Assembly (NCBI RefSeq): GCF_040436345.1 | Contig: NC_133236.1 | Coordinates: 10,194,165 to 10,258,164 of the forward strand | DNA from: Pagrus major | Lineage: Eukaryota > Chordata > Actinopteri > Spariformes > Sparidae | Reading direction: 5' to 3' | DNA: 64,000 nt | Shown: piece after piece, positions 48,986 to 61,041 of the stretch | Position numbering within the stretch: position 1 is the stretch's first letter | Layout of the letters: the number at the start of each line of letters is the position of its first letter | Made by a program: the position numbers and the translations under genes | The notes under the pieces: model-generated | Databases searched by the model: none | The model's input: only the letters and a program-made list of their open reading frames with translations | What the model was told of the DNA's origin: nothing

Positions 48986-49418
48986 TTATTTTTTTGTCAC
49001 TTCATAAACAATGACTATCACGGCCATTACCACAGCTGCAATCAGGAGTGCACCAAGAACCGCGACCCGCGGATGGTCTTTGGACCCTAAAATAAAGAAA
49101 AACATATAAATTAGTCATCTAGTATTATTTCCAACTCATACAACTGATAAATTATTAATAATACTAATTATTTAAGAATATTTGAGGTTTCTTTACAATC
49201 TGGGTTTTATTTTCATAGTTTTGGCCATCACTCCTGTCACATTCATTTTTTAACCTGGTTCAAACAGCAACATCACTAGATACAGACCTGCCAACCTTTA
49301 AAAAAGTCTCAGAGTATACAATGCCGTGCACATGTGTGTGCAGCATAAAGTCGAATATCTTTATCAGTTCTTTGTTATTACCAAATAAATGCTTTTTACA
49401 TATTGTTTACAAAAGGTG

Positions 49419-49491
<73 letters not shown>

Positions 49492-51971
49492 TTTTGTAGG
49501 TCAGCAGAAAAGAGGCTCCAGCATGATGATAACATAAAATATTAAAAAGTACAGATAAAAGAGCCAGTAACGTTGGCGCTTATCAATACTACAATCTTTA
49601 GTCACTTAGATTTGGGGGCAAGTTACTGCCAGGTTTCCAAACCCAGCCCTACATTAACTTAACTTTCTGCCATCTTCCCAGCTGTGAGAAGGGAGAACGA
49701 GAGGGATGAAATGAAGGTCAAGTGTTTTGCTGCCAGTGTGCTGGCCACAACTATGAAATAAGACCATATTTCATTTTATTATAAAAGGCAGAATTATTCA
49801 GACTACACTCTGATATGCTTACATGACCACTTATATATTTTCAGGCTCAAGTGACTTGTTGATGTCATGCTTGAGCTGATTCAAAGTGGAGACAGACAAC
49901 TTTGAGCCTTCATTATCTCAGAAGATTTTGTACCCAGGTGCAGACAGAATTGCAAAGTAGACGCCAATGGTGTCATTACTCTGAACCCATTACATCGTGC
50001 ACTCAACACTAACGTACTTATCTGTTACATTTCAGTCCCACTTGGAGCTATCCCTTCACAGCCAATAAGAAACAATAACTCCTTTAATGTGCATATGACC
50101 ATGTTTTAAGATAGACTTCCAAACATCTGATCTGAAATCTGAAGTTACAGTCACACTTACATTTTCTGAGGGCATTCCACATAGAGACCTAAGAGAGAGA
50201 AACAAAGAAAGAGTAATAATAATTAGTTTATAATGGAGCTGCATCATGTACATCATTTCAAAGGTGGACAACTGAAATATCACTAAATATTATACTATCA
50301 GCACTCCACATTGATTGTGTGGTGGTATAAGATCAGTAAATCTATTTATTACCTGGGAAGCAGGAACTCCAAGAGCTTTCTGGATTTCATACCATGCAAT
50401 ATCATTGCGGTTAGACTTCAGAAGTTTGCCCTCATAGAACAGACAGTCCACAGTGAGGCAGACGTTCAGGTTGGCCACCTGTCTTCTGCTCCCAGCAACA
50501 ACATAGTTAGGATTGAAGGTGTGATGCATCACCACCAGAATTGTTTTTTTTCCGCCTGTGAACAAGAGTCACAAACATGATGAAACTCAAAAGGAGGGAT
50601 CAGGCTCGTTCACTGTGAAAGAAAAGGGTTTTTTCCATGGTGTTTTTAAACATAGGCATAGCAACGTTGAGAATAGGTATGTAATTTAAAGCAGTATTAG
50701 TTGATTTTTTTTTTTTCTGCCACATTTGAAAGTTTTGAAAAAAAATGGCGATTTTCACAAATGGCTCCACCAGGGTGATGTTTAGACTGATATTATTTAT
50801 TTTAAAAGAACTGCCATTTTGGGGCCATGGGGTTTACTGCTTAAAATTAAAAGAAATTTAAGTAGTTTAAACCAGTATGAAAAAAAATGTTTTTCATACT
50901 AAAATAAAGAACTTTGCATGTGATTGGTCAAATTTCCATGTGAATCAGTGTGAAATTTGCCAAAGGCATTTCCTACCTGGAATGTTCTCCAGGGCCTCCC
51001 CGATGTCCGTTCCCACTCTTGACACAATAGGACAGAAAACCATAACATAGTCACTTTGTTCAAGGGAGGACACCTCAGTTTGGCCAATGCCTCTGAGTCT
51101 CTCAACGTACTCTAGATGAGCCCCATTAGTTTTTCCTGCCACGTGGACAAAGAATCTTTCCCCAGACACTGAAGACAGAAGAAAATGTTTGAGTCATTGT
51201 TGAGCTGTAACATTGTTTTTGTACAGCCACACCATCAAACACAGATTCAGAATAGATTAGAATAGGTATTTTAAACCTCCCCAAACTTTACTACTTTAGT
51301 AAACAAGTGTAAGTTGATATCACTATGTGTTACATTTTCACATGATTGTAGCATCTTAACATTACTCTCATATGTTTTTGTTTGTTTGTGTCAGTGGAGG
51401 TGTTCAACATGTGATTGAACACACCTCCAAACATTTGATATGTGTGTAACTTCCTGTTTAAAATCTACTGCATGTGCAGGACAGCCGAAGCTTCCTCTTC
51501 TGCAGAAAGTGCTTTTACTTGACTCAAAGACCTCTGCTGTGTCTGCCTGTTTGGATCTTTTGTTCAGGCTGTTGTGAAAGCTGTTGAAATGTTCTCAATG
51601 TTTAAATGTTATCTGTTATAGTGACTGAATGTAGTTTAGTTTCTATTGCAGTCTTTACAGAGCAACATATGTTGGCAATTTATCAAACAAGTATTGTGTT
51701 TTCTCACCGCTTGGAGCTTCCTGCACCATGTCTCTGAGAAAGAGATAAAGAAACAGAGAGGAACCTTGAGTCAACATAATTTAACAACATTAAATAAGGC
51801 TGAACAAGTAGCAGGTTAATATGCATCACAAACTGCTGTGTCACAGCTGCTCTTGTACCCAGCCCACAAGACACTGTAAAAAAATACCTTAAAGGTCAAT
51901 AACCTATATCATGGCAGCAGTTCACAGCCTAGCAGGGATAATTTGAAAGGATTTTGGTATGTCTACTTACG
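48986..51971 (-). CDS. Family copy G4: tail-anchored protein, start codon of exon 1 lost
   Basis: Exons: 1 (ends 51971), 2 (51733-51708), A 51168-50977, B 50555-50353, C 50188-50161, D 49086-48986. In exon 1 the ATG-CCA of G1/G3 is AGT-TCA, and no other in-frame ATG precedes it, so translation would begin at the exon 2 ATG (51,729; MVQEAPS), giving 181 aa. Joins from that ATG to TAA total 546 nt, in frame. The A and B domains are intact (RFFVHVAGKTNGAHLEYVER, KKTILVVMHHTFNPNYVVAG), and D gives VLGALLIAAVVMAVIVIVYE then VTKK. The donor of exon 2 is GTGAGA. About 600 bp of intron present in G2/G3 is missing near 49,742. Confidence 0.75.
49423..49488. repeat. (GT)n microsatellite
   Basis: About 66 bp of GT 5' of the G4 3'-side intron. 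Confidence 0.95.
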
Positions 51972-52061
51972 GAATAGCTTGATAATCTCTTTGTAGAGTC
52001 TCTGAACTATCCGTACCACACTCGACAAGAAAACACTTACAGCTCCTCCCTGTGAGTGAGG

Positions 52062-52076
52062 CACTTTCACTTTTGC
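52062..52076 (-). promoter_or_regulatory. IRF/ISRE-like motif upstream of G4
   Basis: GCAAAAGTGAAAGTG on the minus strand, kept although the exon 1 ATG of this copy is lost. Confidence 0.4.
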
Positions 52077-52619
52077 TTTGACAAGTTGTTCTCAAGTTGG
52101 CCACTAAAGAGGAGGGCAGAGCTGAGCCAGATTTCCTGTGTCAGTGTTTGTTAAGAGATGAGATGAACACAGCAGGAGGAAGGAGTAACTGCACAGCATG
52201 TTTGTACAATGCTGCTGCTGTAATAGATGAACATATAATGTGTTGTTTATAGATTAAAGAAATAGCCTGCTGTTAGAGTCCACTCACGTTGGGGGTGGAG
52301 GGAGTCACACTATGAGCACTTTTGGCTGCGTGCGTCCTCGTTGTCTTGCTCAAAGTTGAATCGTCATTCAAGTGACTCTGGAGAGGGATTCACCATCCCT
52401 TCAATCCTGACTAGATTCACATTTCCGTTGTCAAAACGCACCATCATCGTGCCAACACTGTTCCTCACAGTGGGGGTAGTATTGGCCGGAGGTGTGCTGC
52501 ACCCTCAAGTTAAACTTTTAAATGTAAAAACGCTGGTGAGCCACAATGGAAATTGAAAGAATTAGCATTTTTTTCAAGGATTACATCAAATTTGTTTTTC
52601 AGCTGTGCAAAAACTTTAC

Positions 52620-54780
52620 AAAGACAAGCTCCACAAATATGATACACTCACTACAATCCATTCTTTTTTATTCTTTATGTAGGAAAAACATAATCTTGAT
52701 ATCTTAATAGGCGCATGTCAGCAGCAAGTCCCGCAACATGGTGAAACTCAAAAGGAGGGATCAGTCTGGTGCACTGTGCTAAAACAAGTTTCTTTCCATG
52801 GGCTTAGCAGGGTTAAAAATCAGTAGGTGAATTATTTTTTTTCATCCACTTGATGGCAGCACAACCCTGTTTTAAAGTTGATAGGGATAACTTGTCAACA
52901 AGCAGCTGTTTATTCATACATACTGCACAGCAGGCATGGAGCATCATTACTTTGTCTATCTGTCTTTCTGTGCTTTGTGCAGGTAGCGTACTAACTACAT
53001 TTTTTTTTTTAAATCAACAGAAACACCTGTTCCCAGAAATGTTTTTTCAGTTACAGTGTGCAATCCACTGTATGGAAGCCCTGTCAGTGTAGTGGAGGGA
53101 AAATGGTGATCTGTATTCAATTTAAGTTGTGCCATGATCTCTTTTTAAAAGTGTTTGTTTTTCTAGAGCTTATTTTGTCCCCAAGAATATGAATTGCAGC
53201 ACCACCCCATGTTCTCTATAGGACTAAAAGCATTTAAATTGTATACCATCTGAGTTTTAATTATGTTGGGGTACAAAGGTAGGGCAGGTGTGGGAGATCT
53301 CATCTTTCCTGGCCTGGACTTCCTATCGCAGGCGGGAGTTGTCATGCTGTGTGGCTTGATAGCTCCTTTGCAGCTGGGCAAGCTGTTGCTGGTTCACTGT
53401 GGCTTGCAGCTGAGTTTGCGCTGACATAGCAGCGCTATCTGCCCGAGCACCTCTGGGATGGCGCGCTGTGGCTTTCCAACTGGGTCATTAACATAGCTTA
53501 TTAGCTCCTGTAATTTCTCATTGCAGGTGCGATGTCATAGCTATTCAGGTGGCCTCTATCCTCTATGGAGAGGCAAGGGGGCCAGCGACAGCATCCTGCA
53601 GGGCTGGGTCGTCTGAAAAGGGAAGAGCTCTGGTTCTTGTCACACTGGGGTTTTAGCTACTCGTTTTATTGATGAAGCTGCGACAGCCAGTGGGTTCTAT
53701 AAACTTATGTGATGGGTTGCTTTGTTGCTGATGCTGATGCACAGGTGAGAGGCTTTACCTGTGACTAACAATCCTACTGGTTAGTAGGTGTTATGCTAGT
53801 TACTCTCATGCAACCTATCATGTTAGGATGTTAATGGGGTGCCTTCAGCACCTCGGGGGGAGTAAGGCACAGTTAATAGTGTTAGTGACCTCAGGCTCTA
53901 AATAGCATGTACACTATTTAGGGCTAAATGAAAAAAATACTAACCACTAGTACACTACAACAATCTACAAGCCACAGTCGAATATGTTTTGCAAGTTATG
54001 AGTGCTTAAATTCCCAAAAACGTAAAAACTTCAACCCAAAAAAAAAATTTCAGATCGACAGACACTGTTCTGCCATTGTTTGTTCAAGCCACACATGGTC
54101 ACCTCCACTGACCAGCCCTTGGCGTGACGTGGCCATGTCCGCCATCTTGAACACTCCGTAACTTCATCTTCCAAGAGATCGCGGAGGCCATCTTGTCTCT
54201 CTCTCGCTTTGTCTCTCTGACTCACACACACAGACCTTTGTCTTAGTGTTTTAGTTTCATAGTTTGGCTGCTGTGGTTGGATAATAGATTTTTGTTGATT
54301 GAAGTCTTATTGATTATTGATTAATTTGCTAACATTAATTAATTATATTATATTTTACAGAGCAGTTTTCTGTGTATACTTGTGATGGTCAGTGCTCAGA
54401 TTAATTTCCTTCACTCTTCCTTTAACATTTAAAGTGAACCCTTCTTTTGAGACTGTTTTCCGGTCTGGTTACAACAACACATCCTGTAAATCATACTCAT
54501 TTGATGGCCTTAAAAAGCAAGTGAGAAAAGAAATTCTGTTTTGTTCATATGTGAAAACAGGTTTAATTAAATTACATCTTCCACGGTTAAATACAAGGTA
54601 AATTCCAAGCTATACAACATTTCTCTCATCTGCACTTATCATCACAGATGAGAGAAAAAACTGACATTATTTAATTTTAAAGAATGTGAGGGCCATGGGG
54701 CAAACTGCTAAAAAATTAAAAGGCACGTATATAAGTAATTAGAACCAGTATAAACAAAAATGTTTTCATACTAAAATAAA
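52620..54780. other. Intergenic segment with a foreign GC-richer insert
   Basis: Between G4 and G5. From about 53,280 to 53,900 the base composition is higher in G+C than the array and has no paralogue in the window. On the minus strand it holds a decayed Gln-rich frame (QTQLQATVNQQQLAQLQRSY). Possibly a retroelement gag remnant; not identified. The stretch 53,900-54,370 is also unmatched elsewhere in the window. Confidence 0.4.
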
Positions 54781-54825
54781 GAACTTTGCATGTGATTGGT
54801 CAAATTTCCATGTGAATCAGTGGGA

Positions 54826-55020
54826 AATTGGCCAAAGGCATTTCCTACCAGGAATGCGCTCCAAGGCCTCCCCAATGTCCGTTTCAACTCGTGATGCGAC
54901 AGAAAACCACACCGTAGTCACTTTGTTCAGGAGAGAATACCTCAAAATGGCCAATGCCTTTAAGCTTTTCAACAAAGTCTTTATGAGCCCAATTCATTTT
55001 TTTTTTTTTTTTTTTGCCAC
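54826..55020 (-). pseudogene. Exon A relic of the family
   Basis: Similar to exon A of the other copies (CCAATGCC, ATGTCCGTTTCAACTCG, GTAGTCACTTTGTTCAGGAG) but with deletions, lost frame and a T-run in place of the exon start. No exon B or C beside it. Confidence 0.75.
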
Positions 55021-55370
55021 TGGACAAATTTGTTTTTCATCTATGAGAAAACTTAAAGACAAGCTACACAAATATCATACAATCACTTTGATCCATCATT
55101 TTTTATTTATTTTTTATGATGGAAAAAAAACATAATACTTGATATCTGAATGAGCGCAAATCAGCAGCAATCAATATTTTACAGAGATGTTTTGTCTTGA
55201 TTTCAAACATTTCAAGCATAATAAAACATGCACATGGTTTAACACTGTTATTAAATGATTTTGTCCCCCATTCACATTACAATGTCTTTTTTTCAACATG
55301 CCTGTATATGTTATTCTTCCTTCTTTTTCCCTTTTATTATGTTAAAGAAAAATAAAATAATAATGATCAG

Positions 55371-55612
55371 AAATGGATTTGCATTTCTATAGCGCTTTTT
55401 CAGTCTACTGTCTGCTCAAAGTGCTTTACAACACTTGTCACATTCACCCACACACATTCATACGCTGATAGCAGAGGCTGCCATGCATCATTAGGAGCAA
55501 TTTGGGGTTCAGTATCTTGCTTAAGGACACTTCGACATGCAGCTGGGGATTCGAACCAGCAACCTTCTGATTACTAGACGACCCGCTCTACCTCCTGAGG
55601 TACAGCCGCCCC
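55371..55612 (-). mobile_element. tRNA-derived SINE-like element
   Basis: The minus strand starts GGGGCGGCTGTACCTCAGGA and GGTAGAGCGGGTCGT, followed by a B-box-like GGTTCGAATCC and a non-tRNA body ending near TATAGAAATGCAAATCC. It interrupts the array sequence ATAATGATCA-TATGCTCAGT seen uninterrupted in the paralogues. The family name is uncertain. Confidence 0.6.
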
Positions 55613-55768
55613 TCAGTGCTCAATGCTCAATGCTCATTGCTCATCATACTATAACAACAATAATCCTTCCATGGTTATGTTTTTGCAGATAATTACACGT
55701 TTCACACAGCACATTTATTAGATTCCTTTGGGATTTGTCACATGTGCTGGTGACAGCCCTCACAGATC

Positions 55769-58700
55769 TTATTTTTTTATCTCTTCATAAACAATGACTA
55801 TCACGGCAATTACCACAGCTGCACTCATAAGTACAACAACAAACACCGCCAACAGATTGTCCATGATACCTAGAAGAAAGAAACAGATAAATTAGTCATC
55901 TAGTATTATTTCCAACTCAAACAACTGTTAAATTATTAATAAAACCAATTATTAAAGAATATTCAAGGTTTCTATACAATCTGGGTTTTATTTTCATAGT
56001 TTTGGCTATCACTCCTGTCACATTAATTTTTTAACCTGGTTTAAACAGCAGCATCACCCGATAGAGACCTGCCGACCTTTAAAAAGTCTTCAAGACCACA
56101 CAATGTAGTGTACTTAGTAAAAAGTCAATATATATTTATCGTTTCTTTTTTATTACTAAATAAAAGTGTCTATCTTATTTTAAAAAGGTTTTATTTCAGT
56201 TACATTTACAAACGTTAGTTGTCATTAACTCAAACATGTTACCTCGTTCACTATCTGCACTGTGGCCTCTCTGCTCTGCTGTTCCCTCACTTTGCTGTGT
56301 GTGTTTGTTTGTTTGTTTGTTTGTTTGTAGGTCAGCAGAAAAGAGGCTTTAGCATGATGAATACATAAAATATTAAAAAGTACAGATAAAAGAGCCAGTA
56401 AAGTTGGCGCTTATCAATACTACAATCTTTTATCACTTAGATCTGGGGGCAGGTTCCTGCCAGGTTTCCAAACCCAGCCCTACATTAACTTAACTTTCTG
56501 CCAACTTCCCATCTGTGAGAAGGGAGAACGAGAGGGATGAAATGAAGGTCAAGAGTTTTGCTGCCAGTGTGCTGACCCTAGCTAGTCTCTTGAAATGACA
56601 TTTTAGCAATCATCTCTGGTTGTGAATATATTTTTTGTAAGCAGGTGAAGGCCAGGAGAATCCAGAACTACGATTAGAAGAGCTCATCTTTTGGTTGTCG
56701 GCAGGCTTCATGTTCGTTGACACATTGCTTCTGCCTCTTTCTGTTAGACTTGAGTCCTGCTGCATATTTGGTCATATTCACAAGGCGTCACCAGCTCGCT
56801 GCGTACTTTAGAGTGAAAAGATCTTTCATGTCAAAAACTAAACCTGCTGTGCAAAATGTGATGTGATGCTTGTCCTACATCTCTGGATCTTTTGAAGTCA
56901 AATGTTAACTTTTCTGATAAAAATGATGGCCACAACTATGAAATAAGACCATAAGACATAAGACACTTGAGCTGAATTCAAATTGGAGACAGACAACTTT
57001 GAGCCTTCATTATCTCAGGAGATTTTGTACCCAGGTGCAGACAGAATTGCAGAGAAGACGCCAATGGTGTCATTACTCTGAACCCATAACATCATGCACT
57101 CAACACTAACGTACTTATCTGTTATATTTGAGTCCCACTTGGAGCTATCCCTTCACAGCCAATAAGGAACAATAACTCCTCTAATGTGCATATGACCATG
57201 TGATTTAAGTTTTAAGATAGACTTCCAAAAATCTGATTTGAAATCTGAAGTTACAGTCACACTTACATTTTCTGCAGGGATTCTGCTCAGAGACCTAAGA
57301 GAGAGAAACAAAGAAAGAGTAATAATAGTTAGTGTATAATGAAGCTGCATCATGTACATCATTTCAAAGGTGGACAACTGAAATTATCCTTTGTCACTTA
57401 ATATTATAATGTCAGCACTCCACATTGATTGTGTGGTGGTATTAGATCAATAAATCTATTTTTTACCTGGGAAGCAGGAACTCCAAGAGCTTTCTGGATT
57501 TCAAACCTTGCAATATCATTGCGGTCACACCTCAGAAGTTTGCCCTCATAGAACAGACAGTCCACAGTGAGGCAGACGTTCGGGTTGTTCACCTGTCTTC
57601 TGCTCTCAGTGACAACATGGTCAGGACTGAAGGTGTGATGCATCACCACCAGAATTGTTTGTTTGCCATCTGTGAACATGAGTCACAAACAAGATTAATC
57701 AGGCTGCTACACTCTGATTAAACATGTTTCTGTCCATGGTACTACATTACATGGGCTTAGCAGGGTTGAAAATCAGTAAGTAAACTTTTTTTTTTTCATC
57801 CACTTGAGGGCAGCACAACCCTGTTTTAAAGTTGATATTGATAACTGTAAGCAAACAATTGTTCATTCATACATCCAGCAGATATGGAGCAGAAAGATAG
57901 ACTTTGTCTCACTGTCTTTCTGTTCTGGGCAGGTAACACTTCTTTTCAATTACAGTGTGCAGTCCACTGTATGGAAGCCCTATCAGTCAAGTAGGGAAAA
58001 TGGTGATCTCTATTCAATTTAAGTTTTCTTTTAGTTGTTTGTTTTTCTAGTGCTTATTTCAGCCCCAAGAATATGAAGTGCATCTCAACCCCATGCTCTC
58101 TACAGGACTAAAAGCATTTAAGTTTTATTCCATCAGATTTTTAATTATAACCATGCCACCACACAGGACATGACAGTAATGTTGCATAGCTTGCTAACAC
58201 ATACTGTAAATCATACTCAGTTGATGCCCTAAAAGGCAAGAGAGAAAAGAAACTCCTTCTTCCATTTCTGTTTTTGTTCATATGTGAAAACAGGTTCAGT
58301 TGAATTAAAATATGGCAGGTGGAACAAAAAAGGTTGATTCTCTTTTTTCTTACTTTTTTGGCCTGGATCATTTTTTGTGTTTGCTTTCAAAAAACTCACA
58401 CTCGTGTCTTCTTCCAGGTCTAAATACAAGGTAAATTCTGTGACCAAGCTTTGCATCATTTCTGTCATGTCATGGCTGGAAATGTAGTTTAATCTGCACT
58501 TATTGTCACAGATGAGAGAAAAACTTGGAAAAAAAATGATCCTGGCAGAAAAAAACACATCTGCCAAAACTCTCATGGCTCCACCAGGGTAATTTTTAGA
58601 CTGACGTTATCTAATTTTAAAGAATGTGGGGGCCATGTGGCAAACTGCTAAAAATTAAAAAATACGTATATAAGTATTTAGAACCAGTATGAAGAGAAAA

Positions 58701-59850
58701 TGTTTTTCATACTAAAATAAAGAACTTTGCATGTGATTGGTCAAATTTCCATGTGAATCAGTGTGAAATTTGCCAAAGGCATTTCCTACCTGGAATGTCC
58801 TCCAGGGCCTCCCCGATGTCCGTTCCCACTCTTGATGCGATAGGACAGAAAACCACGACGTAGTCACTTTCTTCAGGAGAGAACACCTCAGTTTGGCCAA
58901 TGCCTCTGAGTCTCTCAACGTACTCTAGATGAGCCCCATTAGTTTTTCCTGCCAATTGGACAAAGAATCTTTCCCCAGACACTGAAGACAGAAGACAATG
59001 TTTGAGTCATTGTTGAGCTGTAACATTGTTTTTGTACAGCCACACCATCAAACACAGATTCAGAATAGATTAGAATAGGTATTTTAAACCTCCCCAAACT
59101 TTACTACTTTATTAAACAAGTGTAACTTAACTTGATATCACTATGTGCTGAATTTTCACGTGATTATAGCATCTTAACATTACTCTCATATTTGTTTGTG
59201 TCAGTGGAGGTGTTCAACATGTGATTGAACACGCCTCCAAACATTTGATATGTGTGTAACTTCCTGTTTAAAAGCTACTGCGTGTGCAGGACAGCCACGG
59301 CTTCCTCTTCTGCAGAAAGTGCTTTTACTTGACTCAAAGACTTCTGCTGTGTCTGCCTGTTTGGATCTTTTGTTCAGGCTGTTGTGAAAGCTGTTGAAAT
59401 GTTCTCAATGATTAAATGTTATCTGTTATAGTGACTGAATGTAGTTTAGTTTCTATTGCAGCCTTTACAGAGCAACATATGTTGGCAATTTATCAAACAA
59501 GTAAATGATTTCTCACCGGTTGCCACGTCCATGTCTCTGAGAAAGAGATAAAGAAACAGAGAGGAACCTTGAGTCAACATTATTTAAACATTAAACATTA
59601 AATAAAACAGGTATACACCTGCTAACAAGTAGCTGGTGTATACGTGTCACAAACTGCTGTGTCACAGCTGCTCTGGTACCCAGCCCACAAGACACGATGA
59701 AAAATACCTTAGAGGCCGATAACCTATATCACTCCAATGCATTGTAGAGATTCAGCAGTTCACAGCCTCACAGATAATTTGAAAGAATTTTTGCATGCCT
59801 ACTTACGAAGTAGATTGATAATTTGTTGATAGAGCCTCTGGCATAGCCAT
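55769..59850 (-). CDS. Family copy G5: tail-anchored protein, 195 aa
   Basis: Exons 59850-59807 (MAMPEALSTNYQSTS), 59536-59517 (MDVAT), A 58981-58790, B 57669-57467, C 57294-57267 (VSEQNPCRK) and D 55869-55769; total 588 nt, in frame, ending TAA. Exon A reads RFFVQLAGKTNGAHLEYVER and YVVVFCPIASRVGTDIGEAL; exon B reads KQTILVVMHHTFSPDHVVTE and VCLTVDCLFYEGKLLRCDRN. Exon D gives NLLAVFVVVLMSAAVVIAVI and ends EEIKK, a C-terminal hydrophobic segment followed by a short basic tail, typical of tail-anchored proteins. Linker exon C differs most between copies. All sites are canonical, so the gene looks intact. Confidence 0.82.
56297..56328. repeat. (TTTG)n microsatellite
   Basis: Replaces the GT run found at the matching place of other copies. 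Confidence 0.9.
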
Positions 59851-59895
59851 ACTGCTCGGCAAGAAAACACTTACAGCTCCTCCCTGTGAGTGAAG

Positions 59896-59910
59896 CACTT
59901 TCACTTTTGC
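59896..59910 (-). promoter_or_regulatory. IRF/ISRE-like motif upstream of G5
   Basis: GCAAAAGTGAAAGTG on the minus strand, about 46 nt upstream of the G5 ATG. Confidence 0.45.
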
Positions 59911-60379
59911 TTTGATAAGCAACGTGTTCTGAAGTTGACCACTAAAGAGGAAGGACAGAGCTGAGGCAGATTTCCTGTGTCAGTGTTTAGTAAGAGATAA
60001 GACAGCAAGAGGAAGGAGTAACTGCAGAGAGGATTTGTGCAACGCTGCTGTTGCAATATAAGAGCACTGACAGTTACTGTGTGTTGTTTTAGCCTGCTGT
60101 TAGTCACCTCACCTTTTGTTTTTTCATTTCTTGATTTGAATCCATTCGCCATCCCTTCAATCCAGACGCCAGCTTGCCTCTGATACTACCTCCGGAGGAG
60201 GATCACACACCCCATTCACACTGCCCTTTCAGTGCAGGAATCATGCGCCAATTATCTTGGTTCAGTGTGAACAAGACAAAGGCGGTGGCTCTTTCACTAT
60301 AGTGTGAGTACGAATTAATGGTTATTGCTCCTGAGGAGGTGGTGACGCCACCAGTGTGTGAGTGGGTTAATGCTGACTT

Positions 60380-60570
60380 GTGTTTTTAATAGGCTTTTGA
60401 GTGGTTGCTAAGAGTAGAAAAGTACTATACAACATTAAAACCACTTGTTTAATATTGTGCAGGTTAACCTTGTCGTTCCATGGATCGGCCTTGTAACGAG
60501 CAGATCATGTTACTCACATCACCTGTTTGTGGTTGTAATGTTGTGGCTGATCTGTGTATAACTACAGCCT
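60380..60570. mobile_element. Short Tc1/mariner-like MITE relic
   Basis: Contains ACATTAAAACCACTTGTTTA and GTAATGTTGTGGCTGATCTG, which resemble the two ends of fish Tc1/mariner non-autonomous elements, with a short unrelated middle. Strongly degraded. Confidence 0.35.
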
Positions 60571-61041
60571 ATTTACCATAATTCTTTATGGAGAAAAAAC
60601 ATATAATCCATATATTTTCATAAGCATAATGCACCAGAAATCATCATTTTACACAGACATTTTGTCTTTATTTAAAACTTGATAAGATTGGACCACACAC
60701 AATTCTACTACACACACATTTAAACATGTACATGCCACAAAACCTCTCAAAGCACAATTACTGTGGTTGCAAAGTCACTTTTGTCATAATCCTGGCTTTA
60801 CATGAATGGATTTGTCCCCCATCACCTCCACATAATCTCTTTAGGAAGGTCTCAAAAATGATGAACCTATGTAACTTATAGCAGTTTTGTGAGTTACATT
60901 TTTTGCAGAAGATTACACATGCATAACATAGCACATTTATTTTGTCCTTGTAATAATCATTTATTGTGATTATACTGTAAACTGCTATTAGATTCTTTTG
61001 GGTTTTGTCATGTGTGCTGGTGACAGCCCTCACAGATCTTC

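Noticed and set aside
55530..55612. tRNA gene
   Set aside because: It has B-box and A-box-like sequence but no foldable complete cloverleaf, and is joined to a SINE body.
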